From Clostridiales bacterium (GTDB lineage Bacteria; Bacillota; Clostridia; Oscillospirales; Butyricicoccaceae): a DNA stretch of 24,746 nt. The translations under genes and the position numbers were made by a program. Below the pieces are notes generated by a model, which made no database searches, was not told where the DNA came from, and saw nothing but the letters and a program-made list of their open reading frames with translations. Below, piece after piece: positions 6,895 through 12,946 of this stretch. How positions within the stretch are numbered: position 1 is the stretch's first letter; each line of letters starts with the position of its first letter. The DNA lies in the NCBI GenBank assembly GCA_019418305.1, contig DYCA01000020.1, forward strand, positions 1 through 24,746, in the 5' to 3' direction.

Positions 6895-6923
6895 ATTATA
6901 GCAAACGGCGCGCGCAAAGTCGA
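6895..6923 (-). promoter_or_regulatory. Promoter of the DUF896-cca-HD-yjbQ operon
   Basis: On the minus strand, a perfect -10 TATAAT (6895-6900), 17-nt spacer and a -35 TCGACT (6918-6923) matching TTGACA in four of six bases. It lies about 35 bp before the DUF896 start and is divergent from the metY promoter. Confidence 0.65.
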
Positions 6924-6940
6924 GCGAAGGATGTGCATGC

Positions 6941-6969
6941 TTGACCGACTTTTCCCAGCGTGATACAAT
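6941..6969 (+). promoter_or_regulatory. Promoter of metY
   Basis: -35 TTGACC (6941-6946), exactly 17 nt, -10 TACAAT (6964-6969). The expected transcript start is about 30 nt before the ATG, leaving room only for the AAAGGAG ribosome site (6993-6999). There is no space for a SAM riboswitch or T-box in this leader. Confidence 0.8.
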
Positions 6970-7007
6970 ACTCTTGTGTCAAAAATCCTTGCAAAGGAGT
7001 TTTATAG

Positions 7008-8276
7008 ATGAAAATTGAAACCAAATGCCTGCATGAGGGCTACAAGCCCGAAAACGGCGGTCCGGGCGTGATGCCCATCGTCCAGTCCACCACCTATCGC
7101 TTCGATTCGACCGCACACATTGCGGGCCTGTTCGATATGCCGACCGAGTATATGTATTCGCGCTTTGCCAATCCGACCTGCGACGCGGTTGAGAAGAAAA
7201 TCGCCGCGCTGGAAGGCGGCGCAGCTGCGATGCTGACCTCGTCCGGTCAGGCGGCCAGCCTGCTGTCCATTCTCAATCTGTGCTCGGCGGGCGACAGCTT
7301 CATCGCTGTTTCCACCATCTACGGCGGCACGATTAACCTGTTTGGCGTAACGCTCAAGAAACTCGGCATTGAGTGCATCTGGGCGGATGCGGAAGCCTCC
7401 GAGGAGGAGATTCAGAAGCTGTTTAAGGATAACACCAAGGCGGTGTTCGGTGAAACACTGGCAAATCCGGCGCTGACTGTGTTCGACATTGAAAAGTGGG
7501 CGAACATTGCGCACAAAAACGGTGTGCCGCTGATTGTGGATAATACGTTTGCCACCCCGATCCTGTGCCGCCCGTTCGAGTGGGGCGCGGATATCGTTAT
7601 CCACTCAACCACCAAGTACATGGACGGCCATGCCGTACAGGGCGGCGGCGTGATTGTGGACAGCGGCAAGTTTGACTGGGCCGCTTCGGGCAAGTTCCCG
7701 GATTTTACCGAGCCGGACGAAAGCTATCACGGCGTCGTTTATACCCGCGACTTCGGCAACATTGCTTACATTATCAAGGCGCGTATGCAGCTCATGCGTG
7801 ATTTCGGCTGCTATCCGGCGGCGCACTCTGCATTTCTGCTCAATCTTGGTCTGGAAACCTTGCCCGTGCGCATGAAGCAGTACTGCGAGAACGCACTGAC
7901 GGTTGCAAAGCATTTGGAAAAGTCGGATAAGATCCTCTCTGTTCGTTATCCCGCTCTGCCGGGCAACGAGCATTACGAGCGTGCGCAGAAGTATCTGCCG
8001 CTGGGTACTTCGGGCGTCATGAGCATCGATATCAAGGGTGGCCGCACCCCTGCGATGAAGTTCATGGACAGCGTAAAGCTGGCCTGCAACGAGGTGCATG
8101 TTGCGGATATCCGCACCTGTGTGCTGCATCCGGCATCCGAAACCCATCGCCAGCTGACCGATGAGCAGCTGGTTGCCGCGGGCATCGAGCCGGGTCTGGT
8201 GCGCCTGTCGGTCGGTCTGGAGAACGTCGAGGATATCATCGCCGACATCGATCAGGCGCTGGCACAGCTGGACTGA
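7008..8276 (+). CDS. metY: O-acetylhomoserine sulfhydrylase (PLP enzyme)
   Basis: A 422-residue Cys/Met-metabolism PLP enzyme. It makes homocysteine (or methionine with methanethiol) from O-acetylhomoserine and sulfide in the cytoplasm. Family marks are YKPENGGPGVMPIVQSTTYRF at the start, YSRFANPTCDAVEKKIAALE, the cofactor loop SSGQAAS, VDNTFATPILCRPFEWGAD, and the Schiff-base lysine in HSTTKYMDGH (Lys203). The length and the C-terminal LRLSVGLENVEDIIADI fit this enzyme better than the shorter cystathionine synthases and lyases. AAAGGAG gives a good start. It is monocistronic, with its own promoter and terminator. Paralogous functions (O-acetylserine use) cannot be excluded. Confidence 0.92.
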   Translation: MKIETKCLHEGYKPENGGPGVMPIVQSTTYRFDSTAHIAGLFDMPTEYMYSRFANPTCDAVEKKIAALEGGAAAMLTSSGQAASLLSILNLCSAGDSFIAVSTIYGGTINLFGVTLKKLGIECIWADAEASEEEIQKLFKDNTKAVFGETLANPALTVFDIEKWANIAHKNGVPLIVDNTFATPILCRPFEWGADIVIHSTTKYMDGHAVQGGGVIVDSGKFDWAASGKFPDFTEPDESYHGVVYTRDFGNIAYIIKARMQLMRDFGCYPAAHSAFLLNLGLETLPVRMKQYCENALTVAKHLEKSDKILSVRYPALPGNEHYERAQKYLPLGTSGVMSIDIKGGRTPAMKFMDSVKLACNEVHVADIRTCVLHPASETHRQLTDEQLVAAGIEPGLVRLSVGLENVEDIIADIDQALAQLD

Positions 8277-8317
8277 GCGTAGGCTCTGTGTTATTTTGTC
8301 AATCCAATAGCGTTAAT

Positions 8318-8348
8318 AAAAGCAGGCCGCAGCATGCGGCCTGCTTTT
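8318..8348 (+). terminator. Intrinsic terminator of metY
   Basis: Hairpin with arms AAAAGCAGGCCGC and GCGGCCTGCTTTT around a short AGCAT-like loop, followed by the T-run. It lies about 40 bp after the metY stop codon and is symmetric. Confidence 0.9.
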
Positions 8349-8474
8349 ATATATTGGTATGGCGTGGCAGAGAGCGTTCCGAAAAAAAGTAGATGGAATC
8401 ATTTGCTTTATCCGATTGGAAAAAATTTTAACGGTTTATACACGCGTGAAAGTGGTATATAGCCGGAAAATTCA
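8349..8474. other. First part of a 395-bp gene-free stretch, nothing recognised
   Basis: This AT-richer segment after the metY terminator contains no convincing gene, hairpin or repeat. A 67-codon open frame starting at 8359 crosses it, but it has no ribosome site and its protein looks random. The rest of the gene-free stretch (8475-8671) carries the promoters and palindromes listed separately. Confidence 0.5.
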
Positions 8475-8503
8475 TAGACATTTACTCGAATATATGATAT
8501 ACT
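8475..8503 (+). promoter_or_regulatory. Upstream promoter P1 of the Rrf2-rubrerythrin unit
   Basis: -35 TAGACA (8475-8480), 17-nt spacer, -10 TATACT (8498-8503). Transcription would begin near 8510 and give a leader of about 160 nt before the Rrf2 gene. The leader could fold a small hairpin with arms GGACA (8513-8517) and TGTCC (8524-8528). No known RNA family is recognised. Confidence 0.5.
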
Positions 8504-8558
8504 GGCGCTGCCGGACAGAGTTGTGTCCATCGAGGCAGGAAATAAAAGGACTGCATTA

Positions 8559-8575
8559 TTGATAATTTATATCAA
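8559..8575. promoter_or_regulatory. AT-rich palindrome resembling a Fur/PerR box
   Basis: Perfect inverted repeat TTGATA (8559-8564) - ATTTA - TATCAA (8570-8575). Read as a 15-mer from 8560, it matches the 7-1-7 Fur-family box TGATAATnATTATCA at 12 of 14 defined positions. It lies between promoters P1 and P2, about 35 bp upstream of the P2 -35. Binding by PerR or Fur is inference. Confidence 0.4.
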
Positions 8576-8608
8576 ATAAAAAAATCTATTAAATTTCATA
8601 AAATACTA

Positions 8609-8637
8609 TTGACAATTTCGCGGAACAATACTATACT
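8609..8637 (+). promoter_or_regulatory. Promoter P2 of the Rrf2-rubrerythrin unit
   Basis: Perfect -35 TTGACA (8609-8614), 17-nt spacer, -10 TATACT (8632-8637). An A/T-rich stretch directly upstream could act as an UP element. This is one of the best promoters in the window. Confidence 0.85.
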
Positions 8638-8648
8638 GATGATGTTCC
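8622..8648. promoter_or_regulatory. GGAACA-N15-TGTTCC inverted repeat over the P2 -10
   Basis: Arms GGAACA (8622-8627) and TGTTCC (8643-8648) flank the -10 element symmetrically. The position suits a repressor site, and the Rrf2-type protein encoded directly downstream is the obvious candidate for autoregulation. The exact match to any known Rrf2 site is not established. Confidence 0.5.
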
Positions 8649-8671
8649 AATTAGAGAAAGGAAGGAACGAC

Positions 8672-9082
8672 TTGAGAATCACACATGAAGCGGATTATGC
8701 AATCCGCGTGACCTATTGCCTGGCGCTGGCAGGGGGCAAGCAGTGTGCAAAAGATGTGGCAGAGTCGGCAGGTGTAACGCTGCGCTTCGCACTCAAGATT
8801 TTGCGCAAGCTGACCCAGTCCGGTATCACCAAGTCCTACAAGGGCGTGGCAGGCGGGTACGAACTCAATCGGCTGCCTTCTGAAATCTCTCTTGGTGAGA
8901 TCATTGAATGCATTGACGGGCCGATTGCAATCAACCACTGCCTGGCCAATGAATTTCAGTGTACTCGTGTAGGCAACCGGAAGGAATGCGATTTTCATCG
9001 CGTGTTCTCTGAGATCAACCGGTCTCTGCGGGAGCAACTTTGTTCCATTACGATGGATCGTTTTCTTCCGTCCCCAAAATAA
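8672..9082 (+). CDS. Rrf2-family transcriptional regulator with three cysteines
   Basis: A 136-residue winged-helix regulator of the Rrf2 family. The start RITHEADYAIRVTYCLALA, the recognition region VTLRFALKILRKLTQSGI and the wing GVAGGYELNR are typical. Cys90, Cys97 and Cys106 (C-X6-C-X8-C) lie where Rrf2 proteins such as IscR and NsrR bind an iron-sulfur cluster. It may therefore sense oxygen, NO, iron or peroxide. The start is a TTG at 8672, fixed by AAAGGAAGG and by alignment to the family opening; an upstream in-frame TTG at 8609 is part of the -35. The reverse rubrerythrin follows after 34 bp, which suggests co-regulation. Confidence 0.9.
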   Translation: MRITHEADYAIRVTYCLALAGGKQCAKDVAESAGVTLRFALKILRKLTQSGITKSYKGVAGGYELNRLPSEISLGEIIECIDGPIAINHCLANEFQCTRVGNRKECDFHRVFSEINRSLREQLCSITMDRFLPSPK

Positions 9083-9116
9083 AATCATTCAAAAAGGATA
9101 TTAGGAGGAAAAAATC

Positions 9117-9659
9117 ATGAAGAAGTTTGTTTGTTCCGTATGTGGTTATGTTTACGAAGGCGAAGCGGCTCCGGCTGAGTGCCCGGTTTGCCACGCTCCG
9201 GCTGAGAAGTTCAAGGAGCAGTCCGGCGAGAAGACCTGGGCGGCTGAGCACGTTGTCGGCGTAGCACAGGGCGCTCCGGAAGACATCATGAAGGATCTGC
9301 GTGCGAACTTCGAGGGCGAGTGCACTGAGGTTGGCATGTATCTGGCAATGGCTCGCGTTGCACACCGCGAGGGTTATCCGGAAATCGGCCTGTACTGGGA
9401 GAAGGCTGCTTACGAGGAAGCGGAGCATGCTTCCAAGTTTGCGGAACTGCTGGGCGAAGTCGTAACCGACTCCACCAAGAAGAACCTCGAGATGCGTGTT
9501 GACGCTGAGAACGGCGCTACCGCTGGCAAGTTCGACCTGGCAAAGCGTGCTAAGGCGCTCAACCTGGATGCAATCCATGACACTGTACATGAGATGGCTC
9601 GCGACGAGGCTCGTCACGGCAAGGCTTTCGAGGGCCTGCTGCAGCGTTACTTCGGCTAA
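9117..9659 (+). CDS. Reverse rubrerythrin (rubredoxin-first peroxide reductase)
   Basis: A 180-residue protein with domains in the order opposite to classical rubrerythrin. A rubredoxin iron site comes first (Cys6, Cys9, Cys22, Cys25). A four-helix ferritin-like domain follows, with di-iron ligands in [16 protein letters not shown] (residues 99-104) and the C-terminal DEARH (163-167). Reverse rubrerythrins of clostridia reduce hydrogen peroxide, and in part oxygen, with electrons from NADH through other carriers. The TTAGGAGGAA ribosome site is excellent, and the codons are narrower and more T-ending than in its neighbours, which suggests high expression. It is probably transcribed together with the Rrf2 gene, as no separate promoter is clear in the 34-bp gap. 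Confidence 0.93.
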   Translation: MKKFVCSVCGYVYEGEAAPAECPVCHAPAEKFKEQSGEKTWAAEHVVGVAQGAPEDIMKDLRANFEGECTEVGMYLAMARVAHREGYPEIGLYWEKAAYEEAEHASKFAELLGEVVTDSTKKNLEMRVDAENGATAGKFDLAKRAKALNLDAIHDTVHEMARDEARHGKAFEGLLQRYFG

Positions 9660-9673
9660 GAGAAGCTGTCAGG

Positions 9674-9705
9674 AAGGAACCGGAAATTCCGGTTCCTTCT
9701 TTTTT
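9674..9705 (+). terminator. Intrinsic terminator of the rubrerythrin gene
   Basis: Stem AAGGAACCGG (9674-9683) with CCGGTTCCTT (9689-9698), loop AAATT, followed by a T-run to 9705. Confidence 0.92.
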
Positions 9706-9707
9706 GC

Positions 9708-9741
9708 AGAAAAAAGCGGCCTGCCGGTGCAGACCGCTTTT
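9708..9741 (-). terminator. Intrinsic terminator of the DUF4364-lrgAB operon
   Basis: Outer arms AAAAGCGG and CCGCTTTT with an inner CTGC-CGGT-GCAG helix. On the minus strand it lies 8 bp after the lrgB stop codon and ends in a T-run. Its own hairpin is separate from the facing rubrerythrin terminator. Confidence 0.85.
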
Positions 9742-9748
9742 CATATCG

Positions 9749-10438
9749 TTAGAAAAATAGCGAACCGACTGACACGAGTAATGCAGTCAGCAGACCGGCC
9801 ACACCAATGGCAAGGCCGCTCATCGCGCCTTCGGTTTCGCCCAGTTCAATGGCACGCGAGGTGCCGACCGCGTGGGCAGCGGTGCCGATGGACAGGCCCA
9901 TCTGCACGGCGTTGCGCACGCCGATGCACTTGAGGAAAGTCGGCAGCAGGATGGCGCCCACGATGCCGGTGAATACCACGGCAATCGCAGTGATTGATGA
10001 CAGACCGCCCAGCATCTCGGAAAGTGCAACGCCAATCGGCGTGGTGACCGATTTGGGAACCAGCGAACGGGTTGTGGCGTCGGACAAGCCGAACAGCCGG
10101 GAGAATAACAGCACACTCAGGATGGATGTCAGCGAACCGACCAAGGCACCGGCGAGAATGGGAATTAGATTCTCTTTCAGCACATCCAGCTTGCGGTAAA
10201 TCGGCACGGCGAGCGCTACAGTCGCCGGGGTCAGGAAAAAGGAAATCAGCTGACCGGCGCTTTCGTATGTTTGATAGGAGGTGCCGGTCACCACCAGCAG
10301 CATCCCCACCAGTATGGCGGAGATCAGCAGCGGATTGCACAGCGGAGAGCCGGTTTTCTGCTGGATTTTAACGCCCAGTGCATAGCAGGCGATGGATAAT
10401 GCCATCCAGAAGGTGGAGGAGGAAAGCAGGTTAGTCAT
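9749..10438 (-). CDS. lrgB: LrgB family membrane protein
   Basis: A 229-residue membrane protein of about seven or eight segments. Family signatures are LISFFLTPATVALAVPIYRKL, the SVTTPIGVALSEMLGG loop and the C-terminal GTAAHAVGTSRAIELGETEGAMSG. LrgB works with the holin-like LrgA; the pair was linked to control of murein hydrolases and, in later work, to uptake of pyruvate or to overflow-metabolism export. The start at 10438 has GGAGG at 9 nt and overlaps the lrgA stop by 8 bp; a GTG further upstream has no such site. It is the last gene of the operon. Confidence 0.92.
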   Translation of the reverse strand: MTNLLSSSTFWMALSIACYALGVKIQQKTGSPLCNPLLISAILVGMLLVVTGTSYQTYESAGQLISFFLTPATVALAVPIYRKLDVLKENLIPILAGALVGSLTSILSVLLFSRLFGLSDATTRSLVPKSVTTPIGVALSEMLGGLSSITAIAVVFTGIVGAILLPTFLKCIGVRNAVQMGLSIGTAAHAVGTSRAIELGETEGAMSGLAIGVAGLLTALLVSVGSLFF

Positions 10439-10808
10439 GGTCAAACGCCTCCTCACTCTCACGGTGCTGTAAACGGAACACGATGTGCACGGTGAGCGCA
10501 GTGGCCGCGGCGGTGCAAAGCGTGGTCAGCACGCATACCGCAAGCATAGCCAGAATTTCGTTCTTGATCTGCGCGAAAATCTCCAGCACGCCCAAGCAGG
10601 CGGGCAGGAAGAAAAACGCCATGTTTTGCAGCAGAAAATCTGCGGAATGCTCGACATGGTCCATACGGACCGGGCCGAAAATCAATAGCAGAAGCAGCAG
10701 TGTCAGTCCGAGCACATTGCCGGGCAGCGCGCCGTGCAGGAGGATGGATAGCGCGTCGCCTGCGACGCAGCAGGCGATCAGGACGCCCAGTTGCCGAATG
10801 TAGTTCAA
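10431..10808 (-). CDS. lrgA: LrgA/CidA holin-like membrane protein
   Basis: A 125-residue protein with four membrane segments and the LrgA/CidA pattern: a start RQLGVLIACCVAGDAL, then ALPGNVLGLTLLLLLL, FFFLPACLGVLEIF and AVCVLTTLCTAAATALTVHIV. The family motif is LPG(N/S)VxGLxLL. It starts at a TTG whose last two bases overlap the TGA of the DUF4364 gene (TTGA), with only a weak GAAGA upstream. Its translation therefore probably depends on ribosomes finishing the upstream gene. The charged tail RESEEAFDHD faces the cytoplasm. Confidence 0.9.
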   Translation of the reverse strand: MNYIRQLGVLIACCVAGDALSILLHGALPGNVLGLTLLLLLLIFGPVRMDHVEHSADFLLQNMAFFFLPACLGVLEIFAQIKNEILAMLAVCVLTTLCTAAATALTVHIVFRLQHRESEEAFDHD

Positions 10809-11359
10809 GGGGTTTCGTCTTCTTTCTCGGTTTCGTAGTCTGCGGTCATGGCGCCCAGAAGGGTCTGGTAGATCGCCTCCGCGTTGGTTTTGAAGGTGCG
10901 CTCAAGCATCGCGGCCTGTCCGCGGCTGACCACATCCATCTCGATAGCGAACACCTGCTCCATTTCCATGCGAATGGTCAGGTCGTTTGCGGCGCGCTCG
11001 GTCACCGTCGTATGAATCGCAGCGTCCCGGCGGATTTGGCGCACGACACGCAGCGCGGAGCGCTGTGCGGCTTCGCGCACCGGATAGGGAAGCTGCTTTT
11101 CAAACACGCGGATGGCTTCGCGGCCTTTGTCAGTAATGCGGTAGGCGGGTTCCCCGTCGCCGGGGACCTCTTCGATGTGGCCGGTCGGCACCATCTCATA
11201 AAAGGCTTCGCTCAGCTCAAAGTAACCGAAGCCTTCATCGCACCAGGTCGTCAGGTCCACAACCGTGCTGAAATTGACCGGAAAGGGCAGCAAATCCATA
11301 GAAAACAGAATGAGAAATTTGATATCCTCTTTGGAATGGATAAAACCGTGACGGACCAT
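10805..11359 (-). CDS. DUF4364-family putative winged-helix regulator
   Basis: A 184-residue protein matching the DUF4364 family of Firmicutes: GFIHSKEDIKFLILFSMDLLP, then DLTTWCDEGFGYFELSEAFYEMVPTGHIEEV and YRITDKGREAIRVFEKQLPYPVREAA. The first 80 residues look like a winged helix-turn-helix similar to PadR/MarR proteins; the rest is a mixed domain of unknown role. The ATG at 11359 has AGAGGAGG at 10 nt; the longer open frame upstream reaches into the promoter. It heads the lrgAB operon with TTGA coupling, so it may sense a signal and control these membrane proteins. This link is inference. Confidence 0.85.
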   Translation of the reverse strand: MVRHGFIHSKEDIKFLILFSMDLLPFPVNFSTVVDLTTWCDEGFGYFELSEAFYEMVPTGHIEEVPGDGEPAYRITDKGREAIRVFEKQLPYPVREAAQRSALRVVRQIRRDAAIHTTVTERAANDLTIRMEMEQVFAIEMDVVSRGQAAMLERTFKTNAEAIYQTLLGAMTADYETEKEDETP

Positions 11360-11398
11360 AATGCGCAAGCCTCCTCTGTTGACAAAATCGCTTAAAGT

Positions 11399-11427
11399 AG
11401 TATACCCCAAAAAGCAAGAAAAAGCAA
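11399..11427 (-). promoter_or_regulatory. Promoter of the DUF4364-lrgAB operon
   Basis: On the minus strand, -35 TTGCTT (11422-11427), 17-nt spacer and -10 TATACT (11399-11404), about 40 bp before the DUF4364 start. The 258-bp region to the divergent GNAT gene also contains an imperfect hairpin with arms GGACA (11438-11442) and TGTCC (11453-11457) and a T/G-rich tract, for which I see no role. Confidence 0.65.
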
Positions 11428-11551
11428 TCGGCTGAGCGGACAAGGATGCGGGTGTCCAAGCGGTTTGTGTTTGTTTGTTTTTGACGGAAAAGCGCACAAA
11501 GAACAGACGAACGCATGTACGATTTTTGGCGGCGAGGACGGTAAAAATCGG

Positions 11552-11580
11552 TTGAACAACAAGGGCGCGCGCGGTATAAT
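11552..11580 (+). promoter_or_regulatory. Promoter of the GNAT-radC-uvrB-MBL-uvrA run
   Basis: -35 TTGAAC (11552-11557), 17-nt spacer, perfect -10 TATAAT (11575-11580), about 38 bp before the GNAT start. I searched by eye for a Gram-positive LexA box (CGAAC-N4-GTTCG) and found none here. Confidence 0.7.
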
Positions 11581-11617
11581 GAAAAGACGGAAACTATCGC
11601 AACGGGAGAGAAATACT

Positions 11618-12217
11618 ATGCCGGAAGTCGTTTTGCGCGTCGCAACCGAACAGGATGCGGCCGATATGCTGGCGCTGTATGCGCCGTATGTAATTCAAAC
11701 CACGGTGTCGAGCGAGTACGCGCCGCCGTCGCTGGAGGAATTTCTCGGGCGCATGCGCACTTATGGCCAGCGTCTGCCGTGGCTCGTGTGCACGGTGGAT
11801 GGGGAAGTGGTCGGCTACGGTTATGCTTCGCCTCACCGCACCCGCGCGGCGTATCAGTGGTCGGTCGAGACGTCGATTTATGTCGCGCAGGAGTGGCATC
11901 GCCACGGCATTGCGGGCGCGATTTACGCGGCGCTGTTTGAGCTGCTTGCCATGCAGGGATACTATAACATCTATGTTGGCATTACTTCGCCCAACGAGCG
12001 CTCGATGAAGTTCCATAAGGCGATGGGCTTTATCATCTCGGGCGCATATCAGGAGAGTATGTACAAGTTCGGCCAGTGGCGGGATGTGCTGTGGATGGGC
12101 AAAAGCCTGCGTCCGCATGAGGGCGAACCGCAGCCGACCGTCCCGTTCCCCGAAATTAAGGACAGTCCGCTGGTCGCCCGCGCGCTGCGGCAGGCGGAGC
12201 AGCGCATTCATCTGTAA
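11618..12217 (+). CDS. GNAT acetyltransferase, phosphinothricin-acetyltransferase-like
   Basis: A 199-residue GNAT enzyme. Features are the opening VVLRVATEQDAADMLALYAPYV, the segment GYGYASPHRTRAAYQWSVETSIYV typical of the Pat/MnaT subgroup, the acetyl-CoA loop EWHRHGIAGAIYAAL, and the closing NERSMKFHKAMGF. Members acetylate the amino group of compounds such as phosphinothricin or methionine sulfone; the natural substrate here is unknown. A tail of about 30 residues follows the core. GGGAG lies 9 nt before the ATG; the frame is open further upstream but only through the promoter. It heads the run that ends with uvrA, with 21 bp to radC. Confidence 0.87.
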   Translation: MPEVVLRVATEQDAADMLALYAPYVIQTTVSSEYAPPSLEEFLGRMRTYGQRLPWLVCTVDGEVVGYGYASPHRTRAAYQWSVETSIYVAQEWHRHGIAGAIYAALFELLAMQGYYNIYVGITSPNERSMKFHKAMGFIISGAYQESMYKFGQWRDVLWMGKSLRPHEGEPQPTVPFPEIKDSPLVARALRQAEQRIHL

Positions 12218-12238
12218 AAAGCAAAGGAGGTCGGGCGC

Positions 12239-12943
12239 ATGGCGGGTAAACTGCATCAAAACCATCGGGAGCGCGTGCTGGAAAAGTTCCGCCGCTTCGG
12301 GCTGGCTGTGTTCAGCGACCATGAAGTGCTCGAGCTTCTGCTGTTTTTCGCTATTCCGCGTGTGGATACCAACCCGACCGCGCACCGGCTGCTGGAACGT
12401 TTCGGTTCGCTGCACGCGGTGCTGGAAGCGCCGGTCGAGCAGCTTTGCGAGGTACAGGGCATCGGGCCCCGCTCGGCCGACCTGCTCAAGCTGTCGTTTG
12501 CACTGTGCGCGCGATATCAGCAGGACGTGGCCAAGAGCGAGCGGCACAGTGATAAGCTCAACAGCTATGAAAAAATCGGAGAGTATTTCATGCCGCAGTT
12601 TGCGGGAGAACAGGATGAGGTGCTGCTCGCCGCCTATCTGGACGGGACGGGGCGCGTCATCAAGTGCGAAGAAATTGCTCGCGGCGGGCACGCACATGTG
12701 CCGGTGGACGCTTACAAAATCGCAAGCGGCGCGCTAATTTGTCATGCGGCAGGCGTTGCGGTTGCACACAATCACCCGAACGGGACGGCGACACCGTCCG
12801 AAGCGGATATGCTTGCCACGCGGCGGCTGGAGCAGACCCTGTCGGGACTAGGATTGCAGCTGGTTGATCACTGCGTGGTCGCCCGCGGAAAATACATATC
12901 CATTTGCAGGCTGCGCGCCGGTCAGATGGGACAGAGGAGGTAG
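12239..12943 (+). CDS. radC: RadC-family JAB/MPN metalloprotein
   Basis: A 234-residue RadC protein. An N-terminal helical part (ERVLEKFRRFGLAVFSDHEVLELLLFFAIP) leads into the helix-hairpin-helix VQGIGPRSADLLKLS (about 72-87). The C-terminal JAB/MPN domain carries the zinc motif AHNHPNGTATPSEAD, with a glutamate in CEEIARGG. Despite the name, a repair role was retracted or remains unproven in several species; related proteins support natural transformation. KGGAGG-type ribosome site AAAGGAGG lies 8 nt upstream. Only 3 bp separate it from uvrB, so they are co-transcribed. Confidence 0.92.
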   Translation: MAGKLHQNHRERVLEKFRRFGLAVFSDHEVLELLLFFAIPRVDTNPTAHRLLERFGSLHAVLEAPVEQLCEVQGIGPRSADLLKLSFALCARYQQDVAKSERHSDKLNSYEKIGEYFMPQFAGEQDEVLLAAYLDGTGRVIKCEEIARGGHAHVPVDAYKIASGALICHAAGVAVAHNHPNGTATPSEADMLATRRLEQTLSGLGLQLVDHCVVARGKYISICRLRAGQMGQRR

Positions 12944-12946
12944 GAT

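Noticed and set aside
8359..8562. A 67-codon open frame between metY and the Rrf2 gene
   Set aside because: It has no ribosome site, its predicted protein is rich in R, C and Y with no family resemblance, and it crosses promoter P1 and ends at the AT palindrome.
9030..9046. A GGAGCA/TGTTCC near-palindrome in the 3' end of the Rrf2 gene, similar to the upstream operator
   Set aside because: One arm is imperfect, the spacing is 4 instead of 15 bp, and the match is explained by coding sequence.
11360..11617. Possible SOS (LexA) control of the repair run
   Set aside because: By eye I find no CGAAC-N4-GTTCG-like site near the promoter; isolated GAAC and GAACAG strings are not arranged as a box.
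11594..12697. A 367-codon open frame antisense to the GNAT and radC genes
   Set aside because: It spans two well-supported plus-strand genes and their junction, and its protein has no family match that I can see.
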